A DNA stretch of 21,823 nucleotides from Firmicutes bacterium UBA1393. GTDB lineage: Bacteria; Bacillota; DTU025. Below the pieces are notes generated by a model. It was given only the letters and a program-made list of their open reading frames with translations. It ran no database searches and was not told the origin of the DNA. Made by a program: the position numbers and the translations under genes. The number at the start of each line of letters is the position of its first letter. Within the stretch, counting starts at the first letter, position 1. Location of the stretch: positions 22,572 through 44,394 of the forward strand of contig DBQN01000059.1 of the NCBI GenBank assembly GCA_002305255.1, read 5' to 3'. Below, one piece after another: positions 7,476 through 16,076 of the stretch.

Positions 7476-8219
7476 ATGCTCGTTCAGCAGTATTTCGCCG
7501 GCATGAAGGCAGTCCTCGAGAAGATCGAACTCACCCAGATGGAAGCCATTGATAAGGCCGCTCACCTGATAGTAGACTCGCTTCTCGCCGACGGTGCCTG
7601 GCACATCATGGACACAGGGCACATGCTGATGTATGAGGCCATAGGCCGCACGGGTGGCCTCATGGCAGTGCGTCCGGTGCGCGTGTCGGTGGACATCGAT
7701 AACCCCATCAGGCGCCGGCCGCGCGCGGTGTCGAAGAAGCGCGTGTTCATGGATGCCATCGAGGGGCTTCCCCAGTTCGTCATCGAGAAGAGCAACATGC
7801 TGCCAGGCGACGTGCTGCTTGTGGGCTCGGTGTCGGGCACCAACATCCTACCGGTGCAGATGGCCATTGAGGCCAGGGAGCGCGGAGTAGTGGTCGTCGG
7901 CCTCACTGCCGTGGAGCACTCCAGCGGGCTTGAGGCGAAGCACCCGAGCGGCAAGCGGCTGCTTGACGTGTGTGACGTCGTGCTCGACAACTGCGCAGCA
8001 TATGGCGACACCGTGGTCGACGTGCCAGAGCTGGGCCAGGGCCTCTGCCCTGCCTCGGGCATTGCGGCATCGTATATCATCTGGGCGCTGCAGTCGCGCG
8101 TCGTTGAGCTGATGCTGGAACGCGGCGTCAAGCCACATGTGTACAAGTGCAATCACCTGCCCGGCGCCGAACGCTTCAACGCCCTGGCATGGGAAGAATA
8201 CGAGAAGGCAGGTTACTAG
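7476..8219 (+). CDS. SIS-domain phosphosugar-binding protein (COG4821-like), second copy
   Basis: This 247-residue protein is a paralogue of the one at 1694. SIS landmarks are MDTGHM (45-50), followed by EAIGRTGGL, and GSVSGTN (117-123). ATG 7476 is chosen because GAGGTG (7463-7468) lies seven bases upstream. Compared with the first copy, the GAGHS loop is changed to DTGHM and the SNSG loop to SVSG, so ligand or activity may differ. Both copies end in a conserved region with a run such as PHVYKCNHLPGAERFN, aligned with PILRSANVPGGTDHN in copy 1. It sits between the importer and the glycosidase-like gene and is probably cotranscribed with both. Whether it is an isomerase, a deaminase-like enzyme or a sensor is unknown. 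Confidence 0.75.
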   Translation: MLVQQYFAGMKAVLEKIELTQMEAIDKAAHLIVDSLLADGAWHIMDTGHMLMYEAIGRTGGLMAVRPVRVSVDIDNPIRRRPRAVSKKRVFMDAIEGLPQFVIEKSNMLPGDVLLVGSVSGTNILPVQMAIEARERGVVVVGLTAVEHSSGLEAKHPSGKRLLDVCDVVLDNCAAYGDTVVDVPELGQGLCPASGIAASYIIWALQSRVVELMLERGVKPHVYKCNHLPGAERFNALAWEEYEKAGY

Positions 8220-8221
8220 GT

Positions 8222-10372
8222 GTGGACCGCCGATGTGCAGCAGTAAGCAATGACCTGTTTGAGATAGCTTTCGACGCAGCCACAGGACGGCTCGCGAGCA
8301 TCATGAACCGCGTCACCGGCGATGACTACATCAAGGCAGATGTTCCGACGCCCCTGTTCAAGCTGGGGTGCCTTGTGGGCAAGGAGCGGATCGAGCTGGT
8401 CGCGGCTTCGGCTCCGAGGGTTGCGATGCTTGAGGCGGTTGAGGCGCTCGGCGCACAGGCGGCAGATGCTGCGGCCGGCTGCGGGAAGGTTCTGCAGCTG
8501 GACTTTGCCGGCCCCGAACTCCGCGGCATCCGTGCCACGGTGTCGGTGAAGGTGACCCCGGGCGATGCGGAGTCGCTGTGGTCTATCAGCCTGGTGAATG
8601 ACAGCACCGACCTGACCGTGGTAGACGTGCTCTTCCCTTACGTGCGCGGCTTCTACCTTGGTGAGTCGTGGGAAGACGACGTGTTCCTCTACCCCCACCA
8701 TGCCGGGGAGCGGACTGTGGCGCCGGTTCGCGAGTATGCGTCGGAACGTTTCGCCAGTTTCTGGCGGGCTGCGGTGCACCGCGACGACGCCGATGGGTGC
8801 TACTGGCGCGAGATCAACTACTGCGGCCTGGCCTCAATGCAGTGGATGTACTACCATGACGACGCCAACGCCATGTACATCAGCTCGTACGACCCGGATT
8901 TCCTGGTCACCGGTGTCAGGGCAGAAACCGGCGGACCGTCGGACCCCTGGATGGGCTGGGGCCTCCGCAAGTACACAGCCATAGCCCCGGGCGCCTGCTG
9001 GCAGTCGCACCAGTATGGACTGGCTGTGGGCTGCGAGGATTGGCACTGGGGCGCGCGCCGTTACCGCCGGTGGTTTGACAGCGTTGTCAGCATCAGGCCC
9101 AACCCGGGCTTTCTGAAGAGCGAGAGCGTGCTAAACCAGTGTTACAACTTCAAGCGCAACGGTGTGATCCAAAACAGGTTTGCCGATATTCCGCGCATGT
9201 TCGACGAGGGCATGGACACGTACGGCATGCGTCATATGTTCATCGCCTCGTGGAACCGCAGCGGATTCGACCAGGACTATCCCGAGTACCATCCCGACAT
9301 GGAGTTGGGCTCCTGCATGGAACTGGCCGAAGGCTGCGACTATGTCAACCGCCGTGGCGGGTTTGTAACGTTCTACATCAACTCTCGGATTTTCCACATC
9401 AAGTCCGACTTCTTCGAGCGCCTCGGGATTCCGTGGTCAATCAAGACTGCCGCCGGCGGCATGTACCACGAGACTTACGGCCCGCACGAGTTCGTCGTGC
9501 TATGCCCGTCCAACCAGGCCTGGCAGCGCCGACTCATCGATACAGCGGTATGGATGGTGAGGAGCTACGGCGCCACCGGGATCTACCTCGACCAGCTGGG
9601 CTCGGCAGAGCCTTTCGCATGCTTTGATCCGGAACACTCCCACACCGACATCGGACTGTTCAACCAGGGCTACATGCGAGTCCTCGATGAGGTGCTGACG
9701 AAGATCAGGGCGATCAACCCCAGGGCGTTTCTGATGATAGAGAACTGCGGCGATGTGTACGGCTCGTGGGTGTGGGGCAATCTCACATGGAACGGCGAAG
9801 ACTACGATGAGTTCTACAACATGTACAAGTACACGTTCCCAGAGTATGTTCAGGTCAACATGGTGAACCCCAGGCGGAATCTGGAGGGCGAGGCCCGAGA
9901 GGCGCGACTCCACGCCGATCTCAACAGGGCGCTGATGCTGGGTTCAGTGTTTTGGCTTGGCATGGACAAGGTTACGTCGCTGAGCGAGAGCGAACGTGCC
10001 TACGTCGACGCTGCCGTGGCGCTCAGGGCTAGGCTCACGCCGCTCTTCGGCGGAGGCGTGTTTGCGGACTCAGAGGGGGTTGTTGCGTGCTCCTCTGGAG
10101 TTAAGGTGGCAGCATGGCGTGTGTCCGGCTGCGGGAACGGCGTCGCCTATGTGGTAGTGAACGCGTCGCGGGCGAAGGGGGCCTGGATCGAACTGGCCTT
10201 GGATGCTGTCGATGCCGTCAGCGCTGCTGACCCCGGCACGACAGACTTCACGCTGCTGGGAATCGACGGAACAACAAGCCGGCTGCCTGTGGGCGAGCCG
10301 GCCTGTGACGTCATCAGAGTTGAACTTCCCGAGTGCGAGGTGTGTGTCCTCTCCAGAGGACTGGCGCTCTAG
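8222..10372 (+). CDS. Large glycoside-hydrolase-like protein (DUF6259-type)
   Basis: This cytoplasmic protein of about 716 residues has no signal peptide. The N-terminal third looks like a beta-sandwich, beginning NDLFEIAFDAATGRLASIMNR, a common opening in sugar-binding or glycosidase beta domains. The middle (about 300-600) resembles a TIM barrel. GIYLDQLG (D457) sits where clan GH-D and GH31-like enzymes carry the nucleophile, and MIENCGD (E507, D511) may hold an acid residue. The C-terminus is another beta domain. The overall pattern fits DUF6259. GTG 8222 starts two bases after the SIS stop, so translation is coupled; an open upstream extension lies inside the SIS gene. It probably cleaves the imported glycoside. 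Its stop is only two bases from the stop of the convergent minus-strand gene. Confidence 0.65.
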   Translation: MDRRCAAVSNDLFEIAFDAATGRLASIMNRVTGDDYIKADVPTPLFKLGCLVGKERIELVAASAPRVAMLEAVEALGAQAADAAAGCGKVLQLDFAGPELRGIRATVSVKVTPGDAESLWSISLVNDSTDLTVVDVLFPYVRGFYLGESWEDDVFLYPHHAGERTVAPVREYASERFASFWRAAVHRDDADGCYWREINYCGLASMQWMYYHDDANAMYISSYDPDFLVTGVRAETGGPSDPWMGWGLRKYTAIAPGACWQSHQYGLAVGCEDWHWGARRYRRWFDSVVSIRPNPGFLKSESVLNQCYNFKRNGVIQNRFADIPRMFDEGMDTYGMRHMFIASWNRSGFDQDYPEYHPDMELGSCMELAEGCDYVNRRGGFVTFYINSRIFHIKSDFFERLGIPWSIKTAAGGMYHETYGPHEFVVLCPSNQAWQRRLIDTAVWMVRSYGATGIYLDQLGSAEPFACFDPEHSHTDIGLFNQGYMRVLDEVLTKIRAINPRAFLMIENCGDVYGSWVWGNLTWNGEDYDEFYNMYKYTFPEYVQVNMVNPRRNLEGEAREARLHADLNRALMLGSVFWLGMDKVTSLSESERAYVDAAVALRARLTPLFGGGVFADSEGVVACSSGVKVAAWRVSGCGNGVAYVVVNASRAKGAWIELALDAVDAVSAADPGTTDFTLLGIDGTTSRLPVGEPACDVIRVELPECEVCVLSRGLAL

Positions 10373-10374
10373 CC

Positions 10375-11292
10375 TCAGCCATATGCCGAGATCTCGCGGT
10401 AGATCACGTCAATTGGCTCCTGCTTGGTGGCGCCTTGGCCGCCGACGGCAGCTTCGACAGGGACTACGCGGTAGTTGCGCTTCACGATCCAGTTATGATC
10501 GATATCCGACTCAAAGGTCGATATGATGACCTCTTCAGGCGTCCACACAGTCTCTGTGATCAGCTCGCCTGCATCATTGTAGGCTCTGGTCGTCTTCGAC
10601 ACCAGAGCACCCGCGCCGTCGCGGACCTCGATCAGCGTCGGTCTACCATCTTCCCTGCGCACGGTCGTAATCACCTGGGTCACGAGCCCGGCGGCATCGG
10701 CAACAGTGTGGAGCACTTCCCATCCGTGGTCGTCGTGGGCGATGGTGTGCACTTCCAGTAGATCGCCGCCGGCGCTGGTCAGGGTTCTCACAACCACGGC
10801 GTTCCCATCGTCGCCTATTGTCACGGCGATGGTCTCTCTGGTAAGGATCACGTTGTTGCCCGAGTAGTAGATTACCCCTTCGTTGGGCCCTTCGTCCGCC
10901 GTGCGCTGATAGATGATCTTCCTGTCGGCCTTGCCGTCGGGCAGGTAGATGATGTCCTGGGCGATCCAGCCGTCGCGGCCATACATGGTGGCTGCGATCT
11001 TAGTCGGCTTGCCCTCGCTTACCTGCGCCGTCGGCCCGGTGGCGCTCGCCGCGGTCACCTCTGCCCTGTAGGTCGTGACGGTCCACACTTCGGGAGAGAG
11101 AAACTCAGCGAAAGATGTGGGCTTCGGCGCCTTGCCGCTTGGAAGCTCTGCGGGAATGCACTGGGCGGCAGCAGCGGCCGCAGTCGCGCCCGCCGCCAGC
11201 AGCGTCAGGGTGCAGGCCACCAGTGCCACAACAGTCACAAGCGAACGCAGCAGCCTCGGCCGTGAAATCGTGCGTCTCGTGGTCATCATCAA
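10375..11292 (-). CDS. Secreted protein of unknown function
   Basis: The roughly 305-residue protein has a basic N-terminus, a hydrophobic core (about 17-34) and an alanine-rich signal peptidase region ending near AAAAAQ. I do not recognise a family. The mature part is rich in short beta-type segments with loosely repeated forms such as YNDAGELITETVW, DAAGLVTQVITTV and DGAGALVSKTTRA, reminiscent of RHS/YD-type or other beta-repeat proteins, though too irregular to call. The first codon is TTG 11292, with ATG 11289 and ATG 11286 directly following; AGGGGGG at 11304-11310 lies 11-14 bases upstream. It is the last gene of the minus-strand cluster, after two C69 peptidase genes, and ends two bases from the convergent glycosidase gene. 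Confidence 0.6.
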   Translation of the reverse strand: MMMTTRRTISRPRLLRSLVTVVALVACTLTLLAAGATAAAAAAQCIPAELPSGKAPKPTSFAEFLSPEVWTVTTYRAEVTAASATGPTAQVSEGKPTKIAATMYGRDGWIAQDIIYLPDGKADRKIIYQRTADEGPNEGVIYYSGNNVILTRETIAVTIGDDGNAVVVRTLTSAGGDLLEVHTIAHDDHGWEVLHTVADAAGLVTQVITTVRREDGRPTLIEVRDGAGALVSKTTRAYNDAGELITETVWTPEEVIISTFESDIDHNWIVKRNYRVVPVEAAVGGQGATKQEPIDVIYREISAYG

Positions 11293-11324
11293 GTTCGCAT
11301 CATCCCCCCTCGGGTGAATTTGAG

Positions 11325-11362
11325 CATCGCCCCGGGCGCCTTTTCAGCGGGCCGGGGCGATG
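11325..11362 (-). other. Strong stem-loop between the C69 gene and the downstream secreted-protein gene
   Basis: CATCGCCCCGG (11325-11335) and CCGGGGCGATG (11352-11362) form a perfect 11-bp stem with a 16-nt loop. On the minus strand the sequence after it, CTCAAATTC, lacks a U-tract. A second inverted repeat, GCGGTGT (11377-11383) with ACACCGC (11397-11403), lies just upstream on the minus strand. It could be a partial terminator or a transcript-stabilising element. Confidence 0.5.
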
Positions 11363-11429
11363 TCATGCGATGCGTAGCGGTGTAGTGCGACGCGCCACAC
11401 CGCACCGCTATACGAGGTTTGGTTTCTCT

Positions 11430-13070
11430 TTAGTAGTGATCAGGTCCGCCTGCCTCGACGACCTTCCTGAGCCACTCAGTAGGATAGCTCACTGAGTTGA
11501 CTCTGCCGTTCTCGGTGACGAAGCCCATGTTGTACTTCCAGATGAGGTAATCGAGCAGCTCCCACCAGGCGTCTCTCACCGTCTCAACGTTGCGGTTGCA
11601 GTAGGTGGTGAGGAAGTCGATGGCGGCCTGCGGATCGGTCTTGTAGAGGTCGAGAGCGGCTGCCTCGATGGCGCCCTGGTTACGAATGGCCTTGCCCTCG
11701 TACTCGTCGATGTACTTCTGGACGTCCTTCGACATGTAAGACCACTTCAGGTCGGCGTAGGTGCTCACAGCCGAGATGGCCCACCAGAAGGACTCACGCG
11801 TGAACTTCTGATGCGAACCGGCCTTGGTGTTCAGGACGGGGGACAGCTCGGTCATGGATGCGTAGAGCGGCACGTAGCAGGTGAGGTCAGGGTTGGTGGG
11901 GCCATACCACACCACGGCACCGATCTCATCCGGCAGCCATCCACGCGACTGCGTGCAGATGCTGTACTCGCACTGAACCTGAGCGATCATCCTCTGCCAG
12001 GAGTAGCTCTTGTCATCAACCTTGAACGACAGACCGCGGTACCTTCTGGGGTTGTTCCACGGACCGGCCGTCAGGGAGTTGGTGCCGTCGAACTCGGTGC
12101 CCTCATAGTGGTCGCGCTGGATCGCGTTGATGTCATTGATCGACAGCTTCTTGTCGACGGGCACGGAGAAGGGCAGATCCGCCTCATTGAGGGTAGCGGC
12201 GAGCGACGGGGCGGCGAGGCAGAACACTCTCCACACCCTGCGGTAGCTGGTAACGGAGTTGGCGTTGCAGAAGTGCTTCCTCCAGCTGAACTCCTCACCG
12301 GACTCGGGCTTGTACCAACCCATCTCGATGGCGTACTCGAGGATGCCAGGGGAGTACATGAAGTTCTCATGGTCGTCCCAGTCGATCTCGCGAATTACGG
12401 CGTTGTTGGCCGAAGCCGCCACATGGCCGTCAGGCACGCGCTGGGCCACCCAGTAGGCGCCGGGGCCAGGGTCGCCCTGCTGCCACAGCGGACCAGGGCC
12501 TACGATCTCGAAGATCCAGGCTTCCTTGGGGTCGGATACTGACAGCTCTTCGCCGCCATCCTTGTAGCCGTACTTCTCGGCGAGCTCACCCATGACCTGT
12601 ATGGCCTCGCGGGCGGTAGCGCCGCGCTCGAGAGCATACATAGAGAGGTTGGTGATGTCGAAGAAGCCGTTGGCGTTCCTTGACTCGCGGCGACCGCTAA
12701 TCGTGGTCTCGCCGATGCCTACCTGCTTCTCGTTTATGACGCCGAAAAGTGCCCTGAGGTAACCGTAGGTATGCTCCACCTGCGGGATCTGGTTGCCCGT
12801 GGGCTGGCCAGCATAGTCACTCATCTGGTTGCCCGCGGTCATCTGCGGAAGGTTGAGTACATCGGTCATGGTTCCGGGCGCATAGTCCATGGCGGGAACC
12901 TTGACGATTTCGAACGGGGAGTTTCCGGAGTCGCAGGTGTGCGTCACTGATGTGGATCCATCCACTGACGCGCCAACTGACACCGCGATAGAAGTGCAGG
13001 CGAAGGCGCCGGCGGATGTGAACACCAGTGCGAACGCGACTACGAGAGCCATGAGAGTGCCTTTTCTCAT
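11430..13070 (-). CDS. Secreted C69-family (U34) dipeptidase, tandem copy B
   Basis: The 546-residue protein is an Ntn hydrolase of peptidase family C69 (PepD-like). A signal peptide (1-24, ending SAGAFA) is followed directly by C25-TSIAVSVGASVDGS, where the cysteine matches the N-terminal catalytic nucleophile. Family blocks follow: INEKQVGIGETTISGR, LERGATAREAIQVMGELAEKYGY and a SDPKEAWIFEIVG strand. ATG 13070 is chosen because GCGAGGAGGT ends ten bases upstream; the longer open frame is not supported. Family members cleave dipeptides. Lactobacillus PepD is intracellular, whereas this one is exported. It is highly similar to the gene at 13171 in order and wording, so the two arose by tandem duplication. 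Confidence 0.88.
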   Translation of the reverse strand: MRKGTLMALVVAFALVFTSAGAFACTSIAVSVGASVDGSTSVTHTCDSGNSPFEIVKVPAMDYAPGTMTDVLNLPQMTAGNQMSDYAGQPTGNQIPQVEHTYGYLRALFGVINEKQVGIGETTISGRRESRNANGFFDITNLSMYALERGATAREAIQVMGELAEKYGYKDGGEELSVSDPKEAWIFEIVGPGPLWQQGDPGPGAYWVAQRVPDGHVAASANNAVIREIDWDDHENFMYSPGILEYAIEMGWYKPESGEEFSWRKHFCNANSVTSYRRVWRVFCLAAPSLAATLNEADLPFSVPVDKKLSINDINAIQRDHYEGTEFDGTNSLTAGPWNNPRRYRGLSFKVDDKSYSWQRMIAQVQCEYSICTQSRGWLPDEIGAVVWYGPTNPDLTCYVPLYASMTELSPVLNTKAGSHQKFTRESFWWAISAVSTYADLKWSYMSKDVQKYIDEYEGKAIRNQGAIEAAALDLYKTDPQAAIDFLTTYCNRNVETVRDAWWELLDYLIWKYNMGFVTENGRVNSVSYPTEWLRKVVEAGGPDHY

Positions 13071-13098
13071 CTGTTGACTGACCTCCTCGCTTTGTTGG

Positions 13099-13144
13099 GC
13101 GCCTGCCGCAGGCGCTAACACGGTGTGTGCCGTGCGGCAGGCGC
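13099..13144 (-). other. Large alternative stem-loop between the two C69 genes
   Basis: GCGCCTGCCGCA (13099-13110) pairs perfectly with TGCGGCAGGCGC (13133-13144). The first arm can instead form a tight 7-bp hairpin with CAGGCGC (13109-13115), and CACGG (13119-13123) can pair with CCGTG (13130-13134). On the minus strand no U-tract follows. The site lies between the stop of copy A and the ribosome binding site of copy B, so it may limit or protect read-through. Confidence 0.5.
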
Positions 13145-13170
13145 ATTGCTCAGACCACCGCTACGCTCAA

Positions 13171-14820
13171 TTACTTCCTGAGGTAGTGGTCGGCATCGCC
13201 CTCAATGGCGACTACCTTGCGGAGCCACTCCACGGGGTAGCCGGGCGAAGATATCTTCTTGCCATCATTGACGTTGCCGCCGTTGTACTTCCACAGCAGC
13301 GTGTCGAGGAGGCCCCACCACGCGTCGCGCACTGTGTTGGCGTTGGTCTCACAGTACTTGGTGAGGAACTCGACAGCCGCCGCCGGATCCGTCTTCAGAA
13401 GTTCAGCCGCTGCCGCATCGATTGCAGGCTGCTCTCTGAACGCCGCACCCTCATACTTCGCCTGAGCGGCGTTGATGTCTACGATCATATCCTTCCACCT
13501 GAGGTCGGCAAGGGTGTTGACCGTCGACACAGCCCACCAAAGCGATTCACGGGTGAACTCCATATGGGAGCCGGCTTTTTCATTCAGAGTAGCGGGAGTC
13601 TTAGAGACCGAGTTGTAGATCGGCACGAACACGTTGGTGGCAGGCACCGCAGGCGCATACCACAGCACGCCGCCGATCTCGTTGGGAAGCCATCCGCGAG
13701 ACTGGGTCATTATGACGTACTCGCAGCCGATGGCAGATACGGTACGGTTCCAGGAGTAGTTGACGCCGTCAACTGAGAAGTTCCAGCCGGGATAACGCCT
13801 GGGGTTCGCGAACGGGCCAGCGGTGAGGCTGGTGGTCTGATCGAACTCGGTGCCCTCATAGTGATCGCGATGGAGGGCGGCGATGTCGGCCATGGAGAGC
13901 TTCTCTGCGACCTTGACGGAGAACGGTGGGTTCTCCTCGGTATAGTTGCCCTCAGGGTCTACGCGATTGAAGATCCGCGCGATCCTGCGGTAGCTGTAGT
14001 CGGTGCGTACTCTGTCACAGAAGTCCCAGCGCCAGTTGAGAGCCTTGCCGCTGGACGGATCCCACCAGCCCTTTTCAATGGCGAACTCGCGGATCCCAGG
14101 GCCATACATGAAGTTCTCAGGGTCATCAAAGTCGATCTCTTCGATGACTGACGAGTTGGTGGATACGGAGATGTGGCCATCGGGGACGCGGGCGGCCACC
14201 CAGTAAGCGCCGGGCTCAGGGTCGCCGACTTCCCACAGGGGTCCCGGTCCGACGATCTCAAACACCCAGCACTCTTTGGTGTCGGCGACTGACAGCTCTT
14301 CACCGCCATCGCTGTAGCCGTACTTCACGGCCAGGTCTCCCATGACCTGAATGGCCTCGCGGGCGGTGGCGCCGCGCTCCAGTGCCAGCATCGACAGGTT
14401 CGTGATGTCGAAGTAGCCGTTCTGATTGCGGAAGTCCGCACGGCCACCGATGGTGGTTTCACCAATTCCAACCTGATGCTCGTTGATCATGCCGAACAGA
14501 CCGGCGATGTAGGCGTAGGTATGAGGAACCTGCGGTATCATCAAGCCCGTGGGCTTAGATGCAATGCTGATCCTCTGCCCACCAGTTGACTGTGGCAGGT
14601 AGGGCACCTCGACCATGGAGCCAGGTGCCCAGTCCATCGCAGGCACCTTCCAAATCTCGAAGGCACACGATCCGCAGTCGGCGGTGTGGGTTACGGTTGC
14701 CGATCCGTCTACTGAGGCCCCTGGCGTAACTAGGATCGACGTGCAGGCCAAGGTGCCTGCTGACATCAAGGCTAGCATGGCAACGACGGTAATCACGCTG
14801 ATACGAAGTCTCCTGAACAC
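13171..14820 (-). CDS. Secreted C69-family (U34) dipeptidase, tandem copy A
   Basis: The 549-residue protein has a signal peptide (1-25, ending MSAGTLA) with C26-TSILVTPGASVDGS immediately after it, the expected catalytic cysteine of the Ntn-type C69 family. Blocks shared with copy B include INEHQVGIGETTIGGR, FDITNLSMLALERGATAREAIQVMG, ELSVADTKECWVFEIVGPGPLW and the C-terminal TVRDAWWGLLDTLLWKYN. GTG 14820 is preceded by AGGAGG (14829-14834) at eight bases. It should act outside the cytoplasmic membrane on di- or small peptides. It follows the AstE-like hydrolase gene with about 67 bases between and is probably in the same transcript as the transporter genes upstream. Confidence 0.88.
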   Translation of the reverse strand: MFRRLRISVITVVAMLALMSAGTLACTSILVTPGASVDGSATVTHTADCGSCAFEIWKVPAMDWAPGSMVEVPYLPQSTGGQRISIASKPTGLMIPQVPHTYAYIAGLFGMINEHQVGIGETTIGGRADFRNQNGYFDITNLSMLALERGATAREAIQVMGDLAVKYGYSDGGEELSVADTKECWVFEIVGPGPLWEVGDPEPGAYWVAARVPDGHISVSTNSSVIEEIDFDDPENFMYGPGIREFAIEKGWWDPSSGKALNWRWDFCDRVRTDYSYRRIARIFNRVDPEGNYTEENPPFSVKVAEKLSMADIAALHRDHYEGTEFDQTTSLTAGPFANPRRYPGWNFSVDGVNYSWNRTVSAIGCEYVIMTQSRGWLPNEIGGVLWYAPAVPATNVFVPIYNSVSKTPATLNEKAGSHMEFTRESLWWAVSTVNTLADLRWKDMIVDINAAQAKYEGAAFREQPAIDAAAAELLKTDPAAAVEFLTKYCETNANTVRDAWWGLLDTLLWKYNGGNVNDGKKISSPGYPVEWLRKVVAIEGDADHYLRK

Positions 14821-14887
14821 CTAGCATTCCTCCTTTTATGTTGTGATGCCTAGTCGATCACGCCACGTCGTTTGTCGCTTCGTGGAC

Positions 14888-16051
14888 CTAGTCGAACACG
14901 ACCTGATCGGGACCGACCGCATCGGGATCGCGCAAGAACGCCCCGACTCCGTTTTCAATGAGATCGTAGTAATCCGGGCACTCAAGTTCTATCTCGCGGC
15001 CGGGAGGGCACGCGGATGACCAGTTCCACTCCGACAACACTCCCAGCAGGGTGTGGAGATGTCGCCCGACTCGCAGCTCTATCGGCTTGCCTGTCTCATC
15101 GTACTCTACGAACAGCAGGCCCTTTCTGCCGGCGGCGAGTAGGAACTCATCGACGCCTTCAAGCAGCAGTTCCTGGGTCTTCGGGCCGGTGGGCTGGTCA
15201 AGGAAGGGCTCCGGCGCCTCGAACAGGAACGGGTAAGCATCTGAGTAGTCGCCGACTTCCCTGTGGGAAAGGCCGCGGTAACCAGACGGCGACGGCTCGG
15301 TGTGGATGTCGAAATCCATGCCGAGGTTGATCTGAGCCAGTGCTGCGATTGTCGCGCTCTTGGTAGGCGCCACTATGCAGTTCGTCACCGGGTAGAGCAA
15401 CTCCGCCTCATGCAGATCTATGACTACGTTGATACCCTTCTCCCTGACAAGCTGCATCGCCGCATACGTGGTCTGCTCAGTGAGCGTGCCGTCGGGCCTG
15501 CCGGGCCAGCAGCGGTTGATATTGCGAATCTCCACATATGAGAGCGACTGTCCCTCGGGGTAATGGATGAACACGTCGGGATCAGGCCACTGGTCGAGGG
15601 GGTTGGTGACACGGTCACCCATGCGGAACTTGCGGGAGCCGAACTCCGTCTCTATCTCGTAGTAGAGCGGAAATGCTCCGGTAGGCTGGGTGCCTGTGGA
15701 TCCGCTCCTGCTGATGTGGGGTATGATGTAAAGATCGCCCTTGATGGGCACAGCGTTCTCCACCATGACGATGGCGGCGAGAATCCCGGCCACCTCACCT
15801 GGGTGGGTGCCTCCGAGAACCAGAACGCCTCCGCCTTCCTCCTGCCCTTCGAGCACGTATACCTTCGCGTCATTCGTGGTGCCCTTGAGCGGAGCATGGT
15901 AATCAGAGAGGGACTCCACTCGAGTCACTCCAGGACCTAGCACTACAGGCTCCGGGTAGTGCCTGTGGTCGTAGAGCTCTTTGCCACCCACCACCAGCAC
16001 TATGAGAGCCAGCACAGCGATTATGGCCTTACCCAATACTTGCCGCGACAT
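14888..16051 (-). CDS. Membrane-anchored AstE/AspA-like (M14-related) zinc hydrolase
   Basis: The 387-residue protein has one N-terminal membrane segment (about 8-23) and an extracytoplasmic domain of the succinylglutamate desuccinylase/aspartoacylase group. Zinc motif GGTHPGE gives H83 and E86, INRCWPG (178-184) matches the NRxFPG substrate loop, and IDLHEAE (211-217) supplies the third ligand H214. E278 in PFLFEAPEP is a plausible catalytic base. Relatives remove acyl groups from amino acids or cleave carboxy-terminal residues. ATG 16051 has GGAGGT (16058-16063) six bases upstream. It lies 25 bases after the microprotein gene of the transport unit and before two C69 peptidases, so it may process N-acyl amino acids or peptides outside the cell membrane. 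Substrate unknown. Confidence 0.8.
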   Translation of the reverse strand: MSRQVLGKAIIAVLALIVLVVGGKELYDHRHYPEPVVLGPGVTRVESLSDYHAPLKGTTNDAKVYVLEGQEEGGGVLVLGGTHPGEVAGILAAIVMVENAVPIKGDLYIIPHISRSGSTGTQPTGAFPLYYEIETEFGSRKFRMGDRVTNPLDQWPDPDVFIHYPEGQSLSYVEIRNINRCWPGRPDGTLTEQTTYAAMQLVREKGINVVIDLHEAELLYPVTNCIVAPTKSATIAALAQINLGMDFDIHTEPSPSGYRGLSHREVGDYSDAYPFLFEAPEPFLDQPTGPKTQELLLEGVDEFLLAAGRKGLLFVEYDETGKPIELRVGRHLHTLLGVLSEWNWSSACPPGREIELECPDYYDLIENGVGAFLRDPDAVGPDQVVFD

Positions 16052-16076
16052 TTGTAGACCTCCATCCTCGTACGGC

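Noticed and set aside
12990..13121. Longer N-terminus for C69 copy B beginning at 13121
   Set aside because: The extension covers the intergenic hairpin and the AGGAGG site; ATG 13070 has the proper spacing and begins a normal signal peptide.
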